A DNA stretch of 16,337 nt from Gammaproteobacteria bacterium (GCA_015231665.1 JADGBD010000001.1:1-16337), one strand, 5' to 3'. Positions 1 to 8,049 are shown, counted from the first letter of the stretch. Program-made: numbers and translations. The notes: generated by a model not told the origin, from the letters alone.

Positions 1-27
1 GACTCGGGACTCGGGGTTCGGGACTCG
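1..27. repeat. Degenerate GACTCGGG direct repeats
   Basis: Two GACTCG units and intervening CTCGGG and TTCGGG variants fill the first 27 bases. This is short low-complexity intergenic DNA and may continue upstream of the window. The rest of the leader, to base 83, shows no promoter I can defend: TTGCCA at 32-37 lacks a -10 box at a proper distance. Confidence 0.4.
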
Positions 28-95
28 AAATTTGCCACGGATGTTTCACAGTAATAGCAAGCGCGCCCTGACGCGTCACCACTGAGGAGAGCCTT

Positions 96-491
96 ATGCC
101 ACACATGCAATGGTCCAATGCCCTGGATACGGGCATAGATGAAATCGACAAGCAACACCGGCGCATCATTGACTACATCAATAGCCTCTACGATGCCCGT
201 GAGGCGCGAGATGAGGAGCTGGTGGCGAAGGTGCTGACGGAATTGCTCGACTACGCCTTCTCCCACTTCGGCTACGAAGAGCGTTTCATGCGCGAAATCG
301 GCTACCCCTCCCTTGAGGCCCATCAGGTGATTCACCAGCAGTTTGCCCAGAAAGTGGAGGAATTTGTCAGCCGCTTTGAAGCGGGCGAGGACGTGGAGGA
401 CGACCTGATCAACCTGCTCAACCGCTGGCTGGTCAATCACATCAAGAACGAGGACGGCGACTACGCCGATTTTGCTCGTAAAAGGGGTTAG
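96..491 (+). CDS. Bacteriohemerythrin (O2-binding diiron protein)
   Basis: This is a 131-residue single-domain hemerythrin, the usual length for the bacterial family. All seven expected diiron ligands are visible: H21, H57, E61 (HxxxE), H76, H80 (HxxxH), H115 and D120 (HxxxxD). There is no signal peptide or membrane segment, so it should be a soluble cytoplasmic four-helix bundle that reversibly binds O2. Known relatives deliver or store oxygen, or buffer it for oxygen-sensitive enzymes. The ATG is preceded by a strong Shine-Dalgarno sequence (GAGGAGA, 84-90) five bases upstream, which fixes the start. It faces convergently toward sppA across a repeat-filled gap, so it appears to be monocistronic. 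Family assignment is firm. The physiological role, oxygen carrier or sensor, cannot be read from sequence. Confidence 0.95.
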   Translation: MPHMQWSNALDTGIDEIDKQHRRIIDYINSLYDAREARDEELVAKVLTELLDYAFSHFGYEERFMREIGYPSLEAHQVIHQQFAQKVEEFVSRFEAGEDVEDDLINLLNRWLVNHIKNEDGDYADFARKRG

Positions 492-507
492 GGGCTAGGG
501 GTTAAGG
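484..507 (+). repeat. G-run repeat (GGGGTTA / GGGGCTA / GGGGTTAA)
   Basis: Three GGGG runs separated by TTA and CTA, then a GG run, begin at the very end of the hemerythrin gene; the stop TAG at 489-491 lies in the first spacer. Similar units recur at 609-633. These telomere-like heptamers are low-complexity intergenic repeats, with no coding role beyond the last codons of the gene. Confidence 0.6.
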
Positions 508-516
508 TTTAAGTCT

Positions 517-600
517 TAGCCCGGATTCCGCTGCACAGAGATGTGCGAGTGTCCCGTGAGGCAGGATGCCAATGGGGACAGCTTCGCTGCATCCGGGCTA
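517..600. repeat. Inverted-repeat element with TAGCCCGGAT termini
   Basis: An 84-bp segment is bounded by a perfect 10-bp inverted repeat: TAGCCCGGAT at 517-526 and ATCCGGGCTA at 591-600. The right arm continues inward as GCTTCGCTGC and the left inward as TCCGCTGCAC. The form matches the small, non-coding palindromic elements of the 'TAGCCCGGATG' type that I recall as common between genes in gammaproteobacteria. No ORF or transposase lies inside. Non-autonomous mobility (MITE-like) is inferred. Confidence 0.55.
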
Positions 601-608
601 CAGAGATA

Positions 609-633
609 GGGTTTAAGGGTTAGGGGTTAAGGG
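609..633 (+). repeat. Four-run G-tract (possible G-quadruplex)
   Basis: The plus strand reads GGG-TTTAA-GGG-TTA-GGGG-TTAA-GGG: four runs of at least three guanines with loops of 5, 3 and 4 bases. This satisfies the standard G3+N1-7 quadruplex rule. It belongs to the same repeat type as 484-507. It lies between the convergent hemerythrin and sppA genes, where it could affect readthrough; that role is speculative. Confidence 0.5.
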
Positions 634-634
634 C

Positions 635-668
635 AGATCATTCCCAGGCTCCAGCTTGGGAATGATCT
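635..668. repeat. 12-bp perfect inverted repeat (ATTCCCA/TGGGAAT palindrome)
   Basis: AGATCATTCCCA (635-646) pairs perfectly with TGGGAATGATCT (657-668) around a 10-base loop. It sits between convergent genes and could end transcription from both sides. However, no T-tract follows on either strand, so it is not a canonical intrinsic terminator. The CATTCCCA-N-TGGGAATG form resembles a widespread intergenic palindrome family. Confidence 0.55.
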
Positions 669-675
669 ATTTCAA

Positions 676-710
676 CTCTGCGCTCTCTGCGCTTCTTCGC
701 GACCTCTGCG
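676..710. repeat. CTCTGCG heptamer repeats
   Basis: The heptamer CTCTGCG occurs exactly at 676-682, 685-691 and 704-710, with degenerate copies between. A further exact copy lies at 2656-2662, directly after the rluC stop, so the same low-complexity unit occurs on both sides of the sppA/HAD gene pair. No coding or RNA function is apparent. Confidence 0.5.
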
Positions 711-734
711 TCCCTTCAGGCTGCAAGCTGGCAG

Positions 735-1694
735 CTACCTCAACCCAAAGCCCCCTGCCGCTTGCAGCAGGGCCTCGCTCATGCCTGCGCCCATGCGCTT
801 GGCGAAGCGTTCGAGCAGGTCTTCCTTGCGGGTGAAGTTGAGGGTTTCCTCCTCACCCACCACCTCGCGGGCGACTGAGCTGGTGCTGCCGAACTCGTCC
901 ACCAGACCCAGTTCTTTGGCCTCCAGACCGCTCCAGTAGAGGCCGGAGAAGATGCGTTCATCCGCCTTGAGGCGATCACCACGACCGGCCTTGACCGCCT
1001 TGATGAACTGGGTGTGGAGGCCGTCGAGCAGGCTTTGGACATGGGCCTTGTCGGTCTCTTTCAGGGGCGAGAAGGGGTCCATCAGGCCCTTGTGCTCGCC
1101 GGCGGTGAGCAGACGTCGCTCTATGCCCAGTTCCTTCATCGCATCGACAAAGCCAAAGCCGTTCATCAGCACGCCGATGGAGCCCACCAGACTGGATTCG
1201 TTGGCGTAGATCTTCTCCGCCGCCGAGGCAACGTAATAGCCACCGGAGGCGCAGATGTCCGAGACCACGGCATAGAGCGGGATCTTGGGATACTTTTTGC
1301 GCAGCCGCAGCATTTCATCGTGGATATAGGCCGATTGCACCGGGCTGCCGCCGGGGCTGTTGATGCGCACCACCACTGCCTTGGTGCCCTTGTGCTTGAA
1401 GGCATCGCGCAGGCCCTTGACCACCTTGTCCGCGGAAGAGGCCGATTCGTGGCTGATGACACCGTTGAGCTCAACCACCGCGGTGTGGCTGTCGCTGGAC
1501 AGGCTCAGGTCCTGCTGGCTCAGGCCCACCCAAGCGAGCAGGCCGACAATCAGATAAAGGGCAAACAGGATTTTGAAGAAAATGCCCCAGCGTCGCGCCG
1601 CCCGCTGTTCCTTGATGGAGGCGTTGGCCAGGTCCTCCAGCACACGCCGGTGCCAGTAGAGATCGCCGCTGGATTCCTGAGGTCTATCGTCCAT
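735..1694 (-). CDS. sppA: Signal peptide peptidase SppA, short form (S49 family)
   Basis: This is a 319-residue membrane-anchored serine protease. A single TM helix lies at about 37-58, after a cytoplasmic N-terminus rich in charged residues. The S49 core follows, with the NSPGG motif (112-116), the nucleophile in ASGGYY (S150) and the general-base lysine in GEHKG (K202). That spacing matches the Ser/Lys dyad of short SppA proteins such as that of Bacillus subtilis, not the 67-kDa E. coli form with a duplicated domain. It degrades signal-peptide remnants in the inner membrane and probably membrane-protein fragments. It starts 11 bases after the HAD hydrolase stop, and its AAAGGAG ribosome site (1701-1707) overlaps that stop codon (1706-1708), so the two genes are probably translationally coupled. 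Confidence 0.92.
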   Translation of the reverse strand: MDDRPQESSGDLYWHRRVLEDLANASIKEQRAARRWGIFFKILFALYLIVGLLAWVGLSQQDLSLSSDSHTAVVELNGVISHESASSADKVVKGLRDAFKHKGTKAVVVRINSPGGSPVQSAYIHDEMLRLRKKYPKIPLYAVVSDICASGGYYVASAAEKIYANESSLVGSIGVLMNGFGFVDAMKELGIERRLLTAGEHKGLMDPFSPLKETDKAHVQSLLDGLHTQFIKAVKAGRGDRLKADERIFSGLYWSGLEAKELGLVDEFGSTSSVAREVVGEEETLNFTRKEDLLERFAKRMGAGMSEALLQAAGGFGLR

Positions 1695-1705
1695 TCAAGG
1701 CTCCT

Positions 1706-2377
1706 TTACCGAGAAGTCGAACAAGGGGGCAGATTGTGCATGCAGGCCGGCAGTTGGTCGATAGCGTCCAGACAGGCCAGCGGGTTGAAGCGCAGCAGGC
1801 GCTCGGTGGTGTGTACGCCATAGCTCACCGCAATGGATGGGCTGCCGGCGTTGATCGCCATCTGCAGGTCGTATTCGGTATCGCCGATCATCACCGCCTC
1901 GGTGGCGCTCACCCCGGCAAAGTCGATGAGCTCCTGCAGCATTTGCGGATGCGGCTTGGAGAAGGTCTCATCGGCGCAGCGGGTGGCGATGAAATAATCC
2001 CCAAGACCGGTCTGATCGAGCACCAAGTCCAGGCCACGGCGGCCCTTGCCGGTGGCCACGGCGAGCAGGTAACCGGCCTGGCTGAGTTCCTCCAGACAGG
2101 CCTCGACCCCGGGAAAAAGGTCGGCTTTGGGGCTGTGCTCGGCGAAAAAGTGGTGACGGTAGCGCTCGAACAGGCGCTCGATCATCGCCTCATCCGCCGT
2201 CGCATGCAGCTGGCTGACCGCCTCACGCAGGCCCAGGCCGATGATGTTGCGCACCTGATCCCGGCTCGGCGGCTGCAGCTGCAGATCGGTAAAGGCCGAC
2301 TGCATACAGCTGATGATCTGCGCCTCCGAGTCCATCAGGGTGCCATCCCAATCGAATACCACGAGTTTGTAGTGCAT
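1706..2377 (-). CDS. HAD-IA family hydrolase (phosphoglycolate phosphatase-like)
   Basis: This 223-residue cytoplasmic haloacid-dehalogenase phosphatase shows all four HAD motifs: DWDGT (nucleophile D9, acid/base D11), T109 in VATGKG, K141 in FSKPHP, and GDTEYD with Mg-binding D166 and D170. The helical cap between motifs I and II is of the C1 type, as in Gph/PGPase-like enzymes. Substrate is uncertain: 2-phosphoglycolate, another small phosphomonoester or a nucleotide are all possible. In Pseudomonas an orthologous HAD gene lies between rluC and sppA, which fits the order here. AAAGG lies about 10 bases upstream of the ATG. The last ten residues (HNLPPCSTSR) look non-conserved. Family call is firm; the gene symbol gph would over-claim. 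Confidence 0.9.
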   Translation of the reverse strand: MHYKLVVFDWDGTLMDSEAQIISCMQSAFTDLQLQPPSRDQVRNIIGLGLREAVSQLHATADEAMIERLFERYRHHFFAEHSPKADLFPGVEACLEELSQAGYLLAVATGKGRRGLDLVLDQTGLGDYFIATRCADETFSKPHPQMLQELIDFAGVSATEAVMIGDTEYDLQMAINAGSPSIAVSYGVHTTERLLRFNPLACLDAIDQLPACMHNLPPCSTSR

Positions 2378-2480
2378 TGTTTGCCTTTGTGTGAAGCGGC
2401 TGCCAGCCGTCAGCGGCCAGCAGTCAGCTTTGAAAGTTTGCCTAGTTGCCCCTACCCAGTAACCTCAAATCCCATAGAGG

Positions 2481-2608
2481 CTGTAGGTCGGGCTTCAGCC
2501 CGACAGCCGTTAGCAGGGCAATGCCACAAGCAACAGCCGCGCCAGCCAATCAGAGCAGCGCCTAAGTCGCCCTGGCGGGCGACAGTCGGGCTAAAGCCCA
2601 ACCTACAG
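2481..2608. repeat. Inverted-repeat element, CTGTAGGT termini, three internal hairpins
   Basis: A 128-bp element is bounded by 23-base inverted arms (2481-2503 and 2586-2608) that match at 21 of 23 positions; both differences are C/T changes. It contains hairpin GTCGGGC-TTCA-GCCCGAC (2487-2504) and hairpin GTCGCCC-TGGC-GGGCGAC (2566-2583). A third, imperfect hairpin lies at about 2585-2602. The arms resemble the 'GTAGGTTGGGCTTTAGCCCGAC' intergenic repeats of gammaproteobacteria. It has no ORF. It splits rluC from the HAD/sppA pair. The rest of the 2378-2668 gap holds AGC(C/A)GTC-type degenerate repeats at about 2399-2427 and no recognisable promoter. Confidence 0.65.
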
Positions 2609-2668
2609 GATTGGCCAAGGTTTATGGGTAATCAACTCCATTTTATCTTGGCGTGCTCTGCGTCCTCA

Positions 2669-3619
2669 TCAAACCGCCAGCCGCTCAAGCAGCGATTCCA
2701 ACTCTTCATCCAACGGCGCGCTGAAGCGGCGCTGTCTTTTGTCTCCTGGCGGGCAGAAGCCGATGGAGGCGGCGTGGAGAAACAGTCGCTTCAGGCCCAG
2801 CTCGCGCAGGCGGTCGTTGCTGGCGGCATCGCCGTATTTGTCATCGCCGGCGATGGGCGTGCCCAGATGGGCGGCGTGAACGCGAATCTGGTGGGTGCGG
2901 CCGGTCTCCAGCAGCGCCTCCACCAGGCTGTAGTCGGCAAACCGCCGCTGTACGCTGAATTGGGTCTGCGCTGGCTTGCCCCTGGGGTCCACCCGCACCA
3001 CCCGCTCGCCGCCCTGGCTGACGTTTTTCAGCAGCGGGGCATCGACGCGCAGCTTGCTGCGCTTCCAGCGCCCCACCAGCAGGGCCAGGTAGCGCTTTTC
3101 GACCCGATTGAAGCGAATTTGTTCATGCAGATCCCGCAACACCGCACGTTTTTTCGCCAGCAGCAGGCAACCCGAGGTGTCGCGATCGATGCGGTGCACC
3201 AGTTCCAGCCCCGTGGCCTCGGGGCGCATCGCCCGCAGGGCCTCGATCAGGCCAAAGCTCAGGCCGCTGCCGCCGTGCACCGCCAGCCCCGAAGGCTTGT
3301 TGATCACCAACAGACCCTCATCCTCGAACAGAATCCGCCGCTCCAACTGCTCCTGCAGCGGCCGCGGCACCGCGCCCGCGGGCTCCGGCTCGGCCACCCG
3401 AATCGGCGGTATCCGCACCTGATCCCCCGCCGCCAGGCGGGTGCTGGCGTTGACTCGGCCCTTGTTCACCCGCACCTCGCCCTTGCGCAGGATGCGGTAG
3501 ATGCGACTCTTGGGCACACCTTTCAAATAGCGCAGGAGAAAATTATCCAGGCGCTGGCCGACGTCCTCGGCATCGACGGCATACAGATGGGGACGGGAAA
3601 AATCGGGGCTCTCGCTCAT
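2669..3619 (-). CDS. rluC: 23S rRNA pseudouridine synthase RluC
   Basis: This 316-residue RluA-family enzyme isomerises uridines of 23S rRNA (positions 955, 2504 and 2580 in E. coli). It has an N-terminal S4 RNA-binding domain (GQRLDNFL, KGVPKSRIYRILRKGEVRVN) and then the catalytic domain with INKPSGLAVHGGSG, the HRID motif holding the catalytic Asp, and GRTHQIRVH near the C-terminus. I chose the ATG at 3617-3619, which leaves 21 residues before GQR, as in E. coli RluC. The frame stays open to an ATG at 3643, but none of the candidate starts has a good ribosome site. In gammaproteobacteria rluC is normally adjacent and divergent to rne; here about 10.4 kb intervenes. The orthology call rests on motifs and on the rne/HAD/sppA context. 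Confidence 0.92.
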   Translation of the reverse strand: MSESPDFSRPHLYAVDAEDVGQRLDNFLLRYLKGVPKSRIYRILRKGEVRVNKGRVNASTRLAAGDQVRIPPIRVAEPEPAGAVPRPLQEQLERRILFEDEGLLVINKPSGLAVHGGSGLSFGLIEALRAMRPEATGLELVHRIDRDTSGCLLLAKKRAVLRDLHEQIRFNRVEKRYLALLVGRWKRSKLRVDAPLLKNVSQGGERVVRVDPRGKPAQTQFSVQRRFADYSLVEALLETGRTHQIRVHAAHLGTPIAGDDKYGDAASNDRLRELGLKRLFLHAASIGFCPPGDKRQRRFSAPLDEELESLLERLAV

Positions 3620-3704
3620 GCCGCGCATGGTATCAGAAGGCATGGGAACTGATGCGGCTTAAGGTGTAGAATTCCCCGCTCCAACCCAGTCATTCGGTGG
3701 TTCG

Positions 3705-4526
3705 ATGCAAGCCCGTTTCCGTCTCCTCCTGTCCGCTGTCCTGTTTGGCCTGCTCGCTTTGACCCTGAGCGGATGCGGCGATCCCGCCCCCGAGGTCAAC
3801 CCGGAGACATCGCAGAAGCCGGAACTGCTGATCTACTGCGGCATCACCATGGCCAACCCGATGAAGGCCATCGCCGAGGTCATCGAGAAGGAACAGAACG
3901 TCAAGATCACCATTAACCAGGGCGCCTCCGAGGACCTGTACAAGAGCCTGGCCACCAGCCGCCTGGGCGATCTCTATCTGCCGGGCTCGCCCTCCTACCG
4001 GGAAAACCACCTCGCCGAGGGCCTGCTGGGGGATTTTGTTCACATCGGTTACAACCAGTCGGCCCTGCTGGTAAAGCGCGGCAACCCCCATCAAGTGAAG
4101 CCCGAGCTGGATCAATTGCAACGCACCGATCTGGTGGTGGGGATTTGCAGCCCCGAAAGCGGCAGCATCGGTCGGGAGACGAAAAAGGTGCTGGAGGCCC
4201 ACGGCAGCTATCAGCAGGTACTGAACAACAGCAGTTACATGAAGACCGACTCGCGCAACCTCAATCGCGCTCTCAAGGCCGGTGAGATCGACCTGACCCT
4301 TAACTGGCGCTCTACCGCCTTCTTCCCGGAAAACCGCACGGATCTGCAGGTGATCGACCTGGATCCCAAGCTGGTACAGCCAAAAAAGCTGCTGCTGATT
4401 CAGTTGAACTTCTCCCAGCACCCGCAGATCGCCCAGCGGGTGATGGAGTTTGCCGCATCGGCCGAGGGGCAGGCTATCATGCGCCGCTTTGGCTTTGTCG
4501 ATCGTGATGGCAAGGTCGATTACTGA
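3705..4526 (+). CDS. ModA-like periplasmic substrate-binding lipoprotein
   Basis: This 273-residue protein begins with a lipoprotein signal peptide: a basic start (QARFR), a hydrophobic core, and lipobox LSGC with lipidated C24. Gly at +2 would favour outer-membrane sorting by the enteric rule. The mature part reads like a type II periplasmic binding protein of the molybdate/tungstate (ModA-like) group: LLIYCGITM at 41-49, GASEDLYKSL at 73-82, GDLYLPGS at 88-95, and a second lobe with SPESGSIGRE at 149-158. No ABC permease or ATPase gene is nearby. The next gene, 31 bases downstream, encodes a hybrid sensor kinase with a periplasmic domain, so a sensing role is more likely than transport. GGTGG (3696-3700) precedes the ATG. 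Fold is fairly certain; an oxyanion ligand is only suggested by the resemblance. Confidence 0.82.
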   Translation: MQARFRLLLSAVLFGLLALTLSGCGDPAPEVNPETSQKPELLIYCGITMANPMKAIAEVIEKEQNVKITINQGASEDLYKSLATSRLGDLYLPGSPSYRENHLAEGLLGDFVHIGYNQSALLVKRGNPHQVKPELDQLQRTDLVVGICSPESGSIGRETKKVLEAHGSYQQVLNNSSYMKTDSRNLNRALKAGEIDLTLNWRSTAFFPENRTDLQVIDLDPKLVQPKKLLLIQLNFSQHPQIAQRVMEFAASAEGQAIMRRFGFVDRDGKVDY

Positions 4527-4546
4527 TCAGCCGCCCTCACGCCTTT

Positions 4547-4551
4547 AGGAG
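4547..4551 (+). promoter_or_regulatory. Ribosome binding site fixing a TTG start
   Basis: AGGAG lies six bases before TTG at 4558-4560. No in-frame ATG occurs before residue 135, well past the first membrane helix, so this site decides that the hybrid kinase begins at TTG. Confidence 0.7.
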
Positions 4552-4557
4552 CCGCGC

Positions 4558-7500
4558 TTGCCCCCAGCCGACGCCAGCACCGACCCACTTGCCGTCCAGC
4601 CCGGCGCACTGCCGAGCATCTCCTCGGCGCGCATCTACGCCCTGCTCGCCTTGTTGGTGGTGGGCCTCAGCCTGGTGCTGGGGATTGACCACTTCTTTGC
4701 CGGCCTGATCAGCAAACTCGAGACCCAATCCCGCAACGAGTTCACCCGCCTGCAGATCGGCGATGTCCTGATCAACGACATCAGCGCCCTCCAGACCCAG
4801 GTCTATCGCCTGCCTGCGGCCCACAACGTCCGCGCCCAGCAGGCGGTGATCCAGAGCATCGAACAGGCCCTGGGGGAATTCAGCCAGTTGCTCGATGTGC
4901 TCGAGCACGGCGGCGAGGTGAAGCGGCACACCTGGCTGAACATCGAAGGCCAGGCCTCGATGGAGCGCAGCTACAGTTACCAGCCGGGGGCCGAACGTGG
5001 CGGCTACGTACTCGAAGCCATCGACCTGCGACCGAAGATCGAGGACATCCGCACCGCGGTCGAGGAACTGGCGCCCCTGTTACGGCAAAAAGTCGAACTG
5101 CTCAACGCCGGCGGCGAGCAGGGCATAGGCGCCATCGAGATGCAGATTCGCAACCGCCTGGCCAAGCTCACCCCGCTGTTCACCCGCATGACCGAGAACG
5201 CCAACCGCCTGTTCTTCGTCTCCCAGCAGCGCCTGGCGGGGATCGAGGCGGACATCGATCAGCGCAAGCAAGGCCTGGTGAAGCTGCGCCTGCTGATCAC
5301 CCTGTCGGTGATACTGGCGGTGCTGCTGGCCGGTTTTCTGCTGCTGCGCCAGGTAAGCCAGTCCAACCGGCGCCTGCACGAACTGGCGGCCGATCTGGGT
5401 TTTCAGAAACAGGCCATGGACGAGCACGCCATTGTCGGCGTAGCCGACCACGAGGGCCTGCTCAACTACGTCAACAGCCATTTTCTCGCCACCACCGGCC
5501 GCAGCGCCGAGCAGTTGCTCGGCCTGGACCTGGGCAACCTCCTGTTCAAATACCAAAGCAGCGAATTTTTCGGCGAGGTCTGGCAGCAGTTGCAGCAAGG
5601 CCGCGCCTGGCACGGTGAAACCTACAATTACACCGAAAACGGTCAGGTGTATTGGCTGAGCACGACCCTGGTGCCCTTCATGGGCGAGGACGGCAGGCCT
5701 TTCAAATACATCGCCATCAGCACCGACATCACCCAGAAAAAGCTGATGCAGGAGCAGGTGATCGAGGCCAACCGCTTTCTCCAGAGCGTTACCGACAACA
5801 TGGGTGAAGGCCTCTATGTGCTCGACCGCAACGGCGTCTGCACCTTCCTCAATCGCGAGGGCGAGCGCCTGCTCGGCTGGGCCCAGGAGGACCTCATCGG
5901 CAAGGTCCTGCACGACAAGGTCCACCGCCACGGCATGCAGGGTGAAGCCACCCCGCTGGAGACCTGCCCGATCCAGCGGCATATCTCCCAGCAACAGATC
6001 TTCCGCTCCGAGGAGGAGCTGTTCCAGCACCGCGATGGCCGCCTGTTCCCGGTGGGCGTGACCGCCGTACCTATGATCGAGGAAGGCCAGCTGGTGGGCT
6101 CGGTGGTGGTGTTCATCGATATTTCCAAGCGCAAGGAATTCGAGCAGCACCTGGAGGAGTCCCGGCTGGCGGCGGAACCGGCCAACCGCGCCAAGTCCGA
6201 ATTCCTCGCCAACATGAGCCACGAGATCCGCACACCGATGAACGCCATCATCGGCATGTCCTACCTGGCCCTGCAGACCGAGCTGACCCCGCGGCAAACG
6301 GATTATGTCGACAAGATCCACGGCGCCGGCGTCTCCCTGCTGAAAATCATCAACGACATCCTCGACTTCTCCAAGATCGAGGCCGGCCAACTGCTGATGG
6401 AAAGGATCAGCTTCAGCCTGGATGCGGTCCTCAGCCACGCCAGCAACATCATCCTCCATGCCCTTGAAGCCAAGGGCCTGCAATTCCATATCCAGCGCGC
6501 TGCGGACCTTCCCCGCCATCTGCTCGGTGACCCCCTGCGCCTGGGCCAGGTGCTGATCAACCTGATCAACAACGCCGTCAAGTTCACCCATCAGGGCGAG
6601 ATCTGCGTCAGCATAGAGCGGGTTGAGCCCAGCCCGGCCAGAATCAGCACTGGCACCGGCGAACCTCAGGTACGCCTCAGATTCTGCGTCAGCGACAGCG
6701 GTATCGGCATGAGCCAGGAACAGCTTGCCCGGCTGTTTCAGGCCTTCACCCAGGCCGACGGCTCTACCACGCGCAAATACGGCGGCACCGGCCTGGGCCT
6801 GACCATTTCCCGCCAGCTGATCGAGCGCATGCAGGGACGGATATGGGTGGAAAGCGAACCCGGGGCCGGCAGCCGCTTCCACTTCGAGGTCCAGCTCGGC
6901 CTCGGCGACGAAGCCGCCAGCGCCAACGAGGTGCTGCCGCCGGACTCGGCCCGGCGCTCGCTGAGCGGCGGCCGGGTGCTCTTGGCCGAGGACAACGAGA
7001 TCAACCAGCAAATCGCCATCGAACTGCTGCAGCAAGCCGGGGTTGAGGTGGTGCTGGCGCACAACGGTCAGGAAGCGGTGGACCTACTTCTCGGCGATGC
7101 CGATGAACAGGCCTTTGACGCCGTCCTCATGGACATCCAGATGCCGCTGATGGATGGCATCGAGGCGACGCGACAGATCCTGCAGGACCTGCGTTTCCGC
7201 GACCTGCCGATCCTTGGCCTCACCGCCCACGCCATGCTCGAAGAGCGGGATCGCTGCCTGCAGGCGGGTATGCTCGACCACATCACCAAGCCCATCGACC
7301 CCGAGCGCTTCTACGCCACCCTCAACCGCCACATGCGCGGTCGCAGCGGCAATGCCGGCCTGCCAGAGCCAGCGCCAGAATCAGAGCAGACACCGGAGCA
7401 GGCAACATCCAGCGCGCTGCAACTGCCGCAAATCGAAGGCCTGGAGGTCGCACCCAGCCTACGCCGGGTGGGCAATAACCCCGGCCTCTATCTCAACCTG

Positions 7501-8049
7501 CTGCGCCGCTTCAGCACGGACTACCGCGACAGCGCCGAGCGCATTCGCCAACTGCTGCAAAGCAGCGCCAAGGCCGATGCCGAGCGTCTGGCCCACAGCC
7601 TTAAGGGCGCCAGCGGCAACCTCGGGGCCAGCCTGCTCTATGCCCAGGCCGGAGAACTGGAGTCAGCCCTGCGCGAGCCGCAGAGCCAGGACCATGCCCA
7701 GGCCAGCGCAGAAATCGAGGCCCAATTGCAGCCCATGGATAGAGAAATTCAGCGCCTCTGCCAAGCCATCGACAGTCACCTGCAGCAACAGCAAGCCGAA
7801 CCACAGACCCGCCAACGCGGCCCAAGCCTGGCAGAACTGGCCCCGCAACTGCGCAATTTCTACAACCGTCTGGGGGAATTCGATACCGAAACCCTGGACC
7901 TCTTCCTCGATCTGCGCCCTGCCCTGAGCCAGCACTTCGCCGCCGCCAAACTGCAAAACCTCGCCCGCCAGCTCGATGCCTACAACTTCACCGAAGCCCA
8001 GCAATGCCTCGCCGAACTGCTCCAGGAGCAGGGCATCGGCCTGAGTTAG
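4558..8049 (+). CDS. Hybrid sensor histidine kinase (PAS-PAS-HisKA-HATPase-REC-HPt)
   Basis: This 1163-residue inner-membrane kinase starts at TTG. TM1 is about 26-48; a roughly 195-residue, mostly helical periplasmic domain follows; TM2 is about 244-265. Two PAS domains lie at about 284-393 and 405-523. HisKA holds the phospho-acceptor H555 in SHEIRTPMN. The ATPase shows the N-box (N672), DSGIG (713-717), FQAF (727-730) and GTGLGL (743-748). The receiver has E811/D812, phospho-acceptor D859, T889 and K911. The HPt has H1013 in AHSLKGASG. The C-terminus (1090-1163) is a leucine-rich helical tail resembling an HPt without the histidine. The layout parallels TorS, which reads a periplasmic binding protein, though TorS has HAMP and not PAS. 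There is no DNA-binding output, so phosphate must pass from H1013 to a separate regulator; the NtrC-type protein next door is the nearest candidate. Confidence 0.93.
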   Translation: MPPADASTDPLAVQPGALPSISSARIYALLALLVVGLSLVLGIDHFFAGLISKLETQSRNEFTRLQIGDVLINDISALQTQVYRLPAAHNVRAQQAVIQSIEQALGEFSQLLDVLEHGGEVKRHTWLNIEGQASMERSYSYQPGAERGGYVLEAIDLRPKIEDIRTAVEELAPLLRQKVELLNAGGEQGIGAIEMQIRNRLAKLTPLFTRMTENANRLFFVSQQRLAGIEADIDQRKQGLVKLRLLITLSVILAVLLAGFLLLRQVSQSNRRLHELAADLGFQKQAMDEHAIVGVADHEGLLNYVNSHFLATTGRSAEQLLGLDLGNLLFKYQSSEFFGEVWQQLQQGRAWHGETYNYTENGQVYWLSTTLVPFMGEDGRPFKYIAISTDITQKKLMQEQVIEANRFLQSVTDNMGEGLYVLDRNGVCTFLNREGERLLGWAQEDLIGKVLHDKVHRHGMQGEATPLETCPIQRHISQQQIFRSEEELFQHRDGRLFPVGVTAVPMIEEGQLVGSVVVFIDISKRKEFEQHLEESRLAAEPANRAKSEFLANMSHEIRTPMNAIIGMSYLALQTELTPRQTDYVDKIHGAGVSLLKIINDILDFSKIEAGQLLMERISFSLDAVLSHASNIILHALEAKGLQFHIQRAADLPRHLLGDPLRLGQVLINLINNAVKFTHQGEICVSIERVEPSPARISTGTGEPQVRLRFCVSDSGIGMSQEQLARLFQAFTQADGSTTRKYGGTGLGLTISRQLIERMQGRIWVESEPGAGSRFHFEVQLGLGDEAASANEVLPPDSARRSLSGGRVLLAEDNEINQQIAIELLQQAGVEVVLAHNGQEAVDLLLGDADEQAFDAVLMDIQMPLMDGIEATRQILQDLRFRDLPILGLTAHAMLEERDRCLQAGMLDHITKPIDPERFYATLNRHMRGRSGNAGLPEPAPESEQTPEQATSSALQLPQIEGLEVAPSLRRVGNNPGLYLNLLRRFSTDYRDSAERIRQLLQSSAKADAERLAHSLKGASGNLGASLLYAQAGELESALREPQSQDHAQASAEIEAQLQPMDREIQRLCQAIDSHLQQQQAEPQTRQRGPSLAELAPQLRNFYNRLGEFDTETLDLFLDLRPALSQHFAAAKLQNLARQLDAYNFTEAQQCLAELLQEQGIGLS

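Noticed and set aside
635..668. Intrinsic bidirectional terminator between hemerythrin and sppA
   Set aside because: The stem is strong, but neither strand has a T-tract after it and the loop is 10 bases. Recorded as a palindromic repeat instead.
1736..3652. A 638-codon open frame on the plus strand opposite the HAD gene and rluC
   Set aside because: It is antisense to two well-conserved genes and spans the repeat gap. Its translation is low-complexity (Gln/His/Arg-rich) without any domain, as expected for a GC-rich shadow frame.
3667..3672. TAGAAT as a -10 box for the binding-protein/hybrid-kinase operon
   Set aside because: Good hexamer, but bases at 16-18 bp upstream give no acceptable -35 and there is no extended -10. 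A promoter must lie somewhere in 3620-3704, yet I cannot place it.
3705..4526. Reading the binding protein as part of a molybdate ABC importer (modA)
   Set aside because: No modB or modC genes are in the window, and the gene is directly followed by a sensor kinase. The resemblance supports the fold but not the symbol or ligand.
5080..7062. A 660-codon open frame on the minus strand inside the hybrid kinase
   Set aside because: Antisense shadow of PAS, HisKA and ATPase coding sequence; no motif, and the sense frame has full catalytic motifs.
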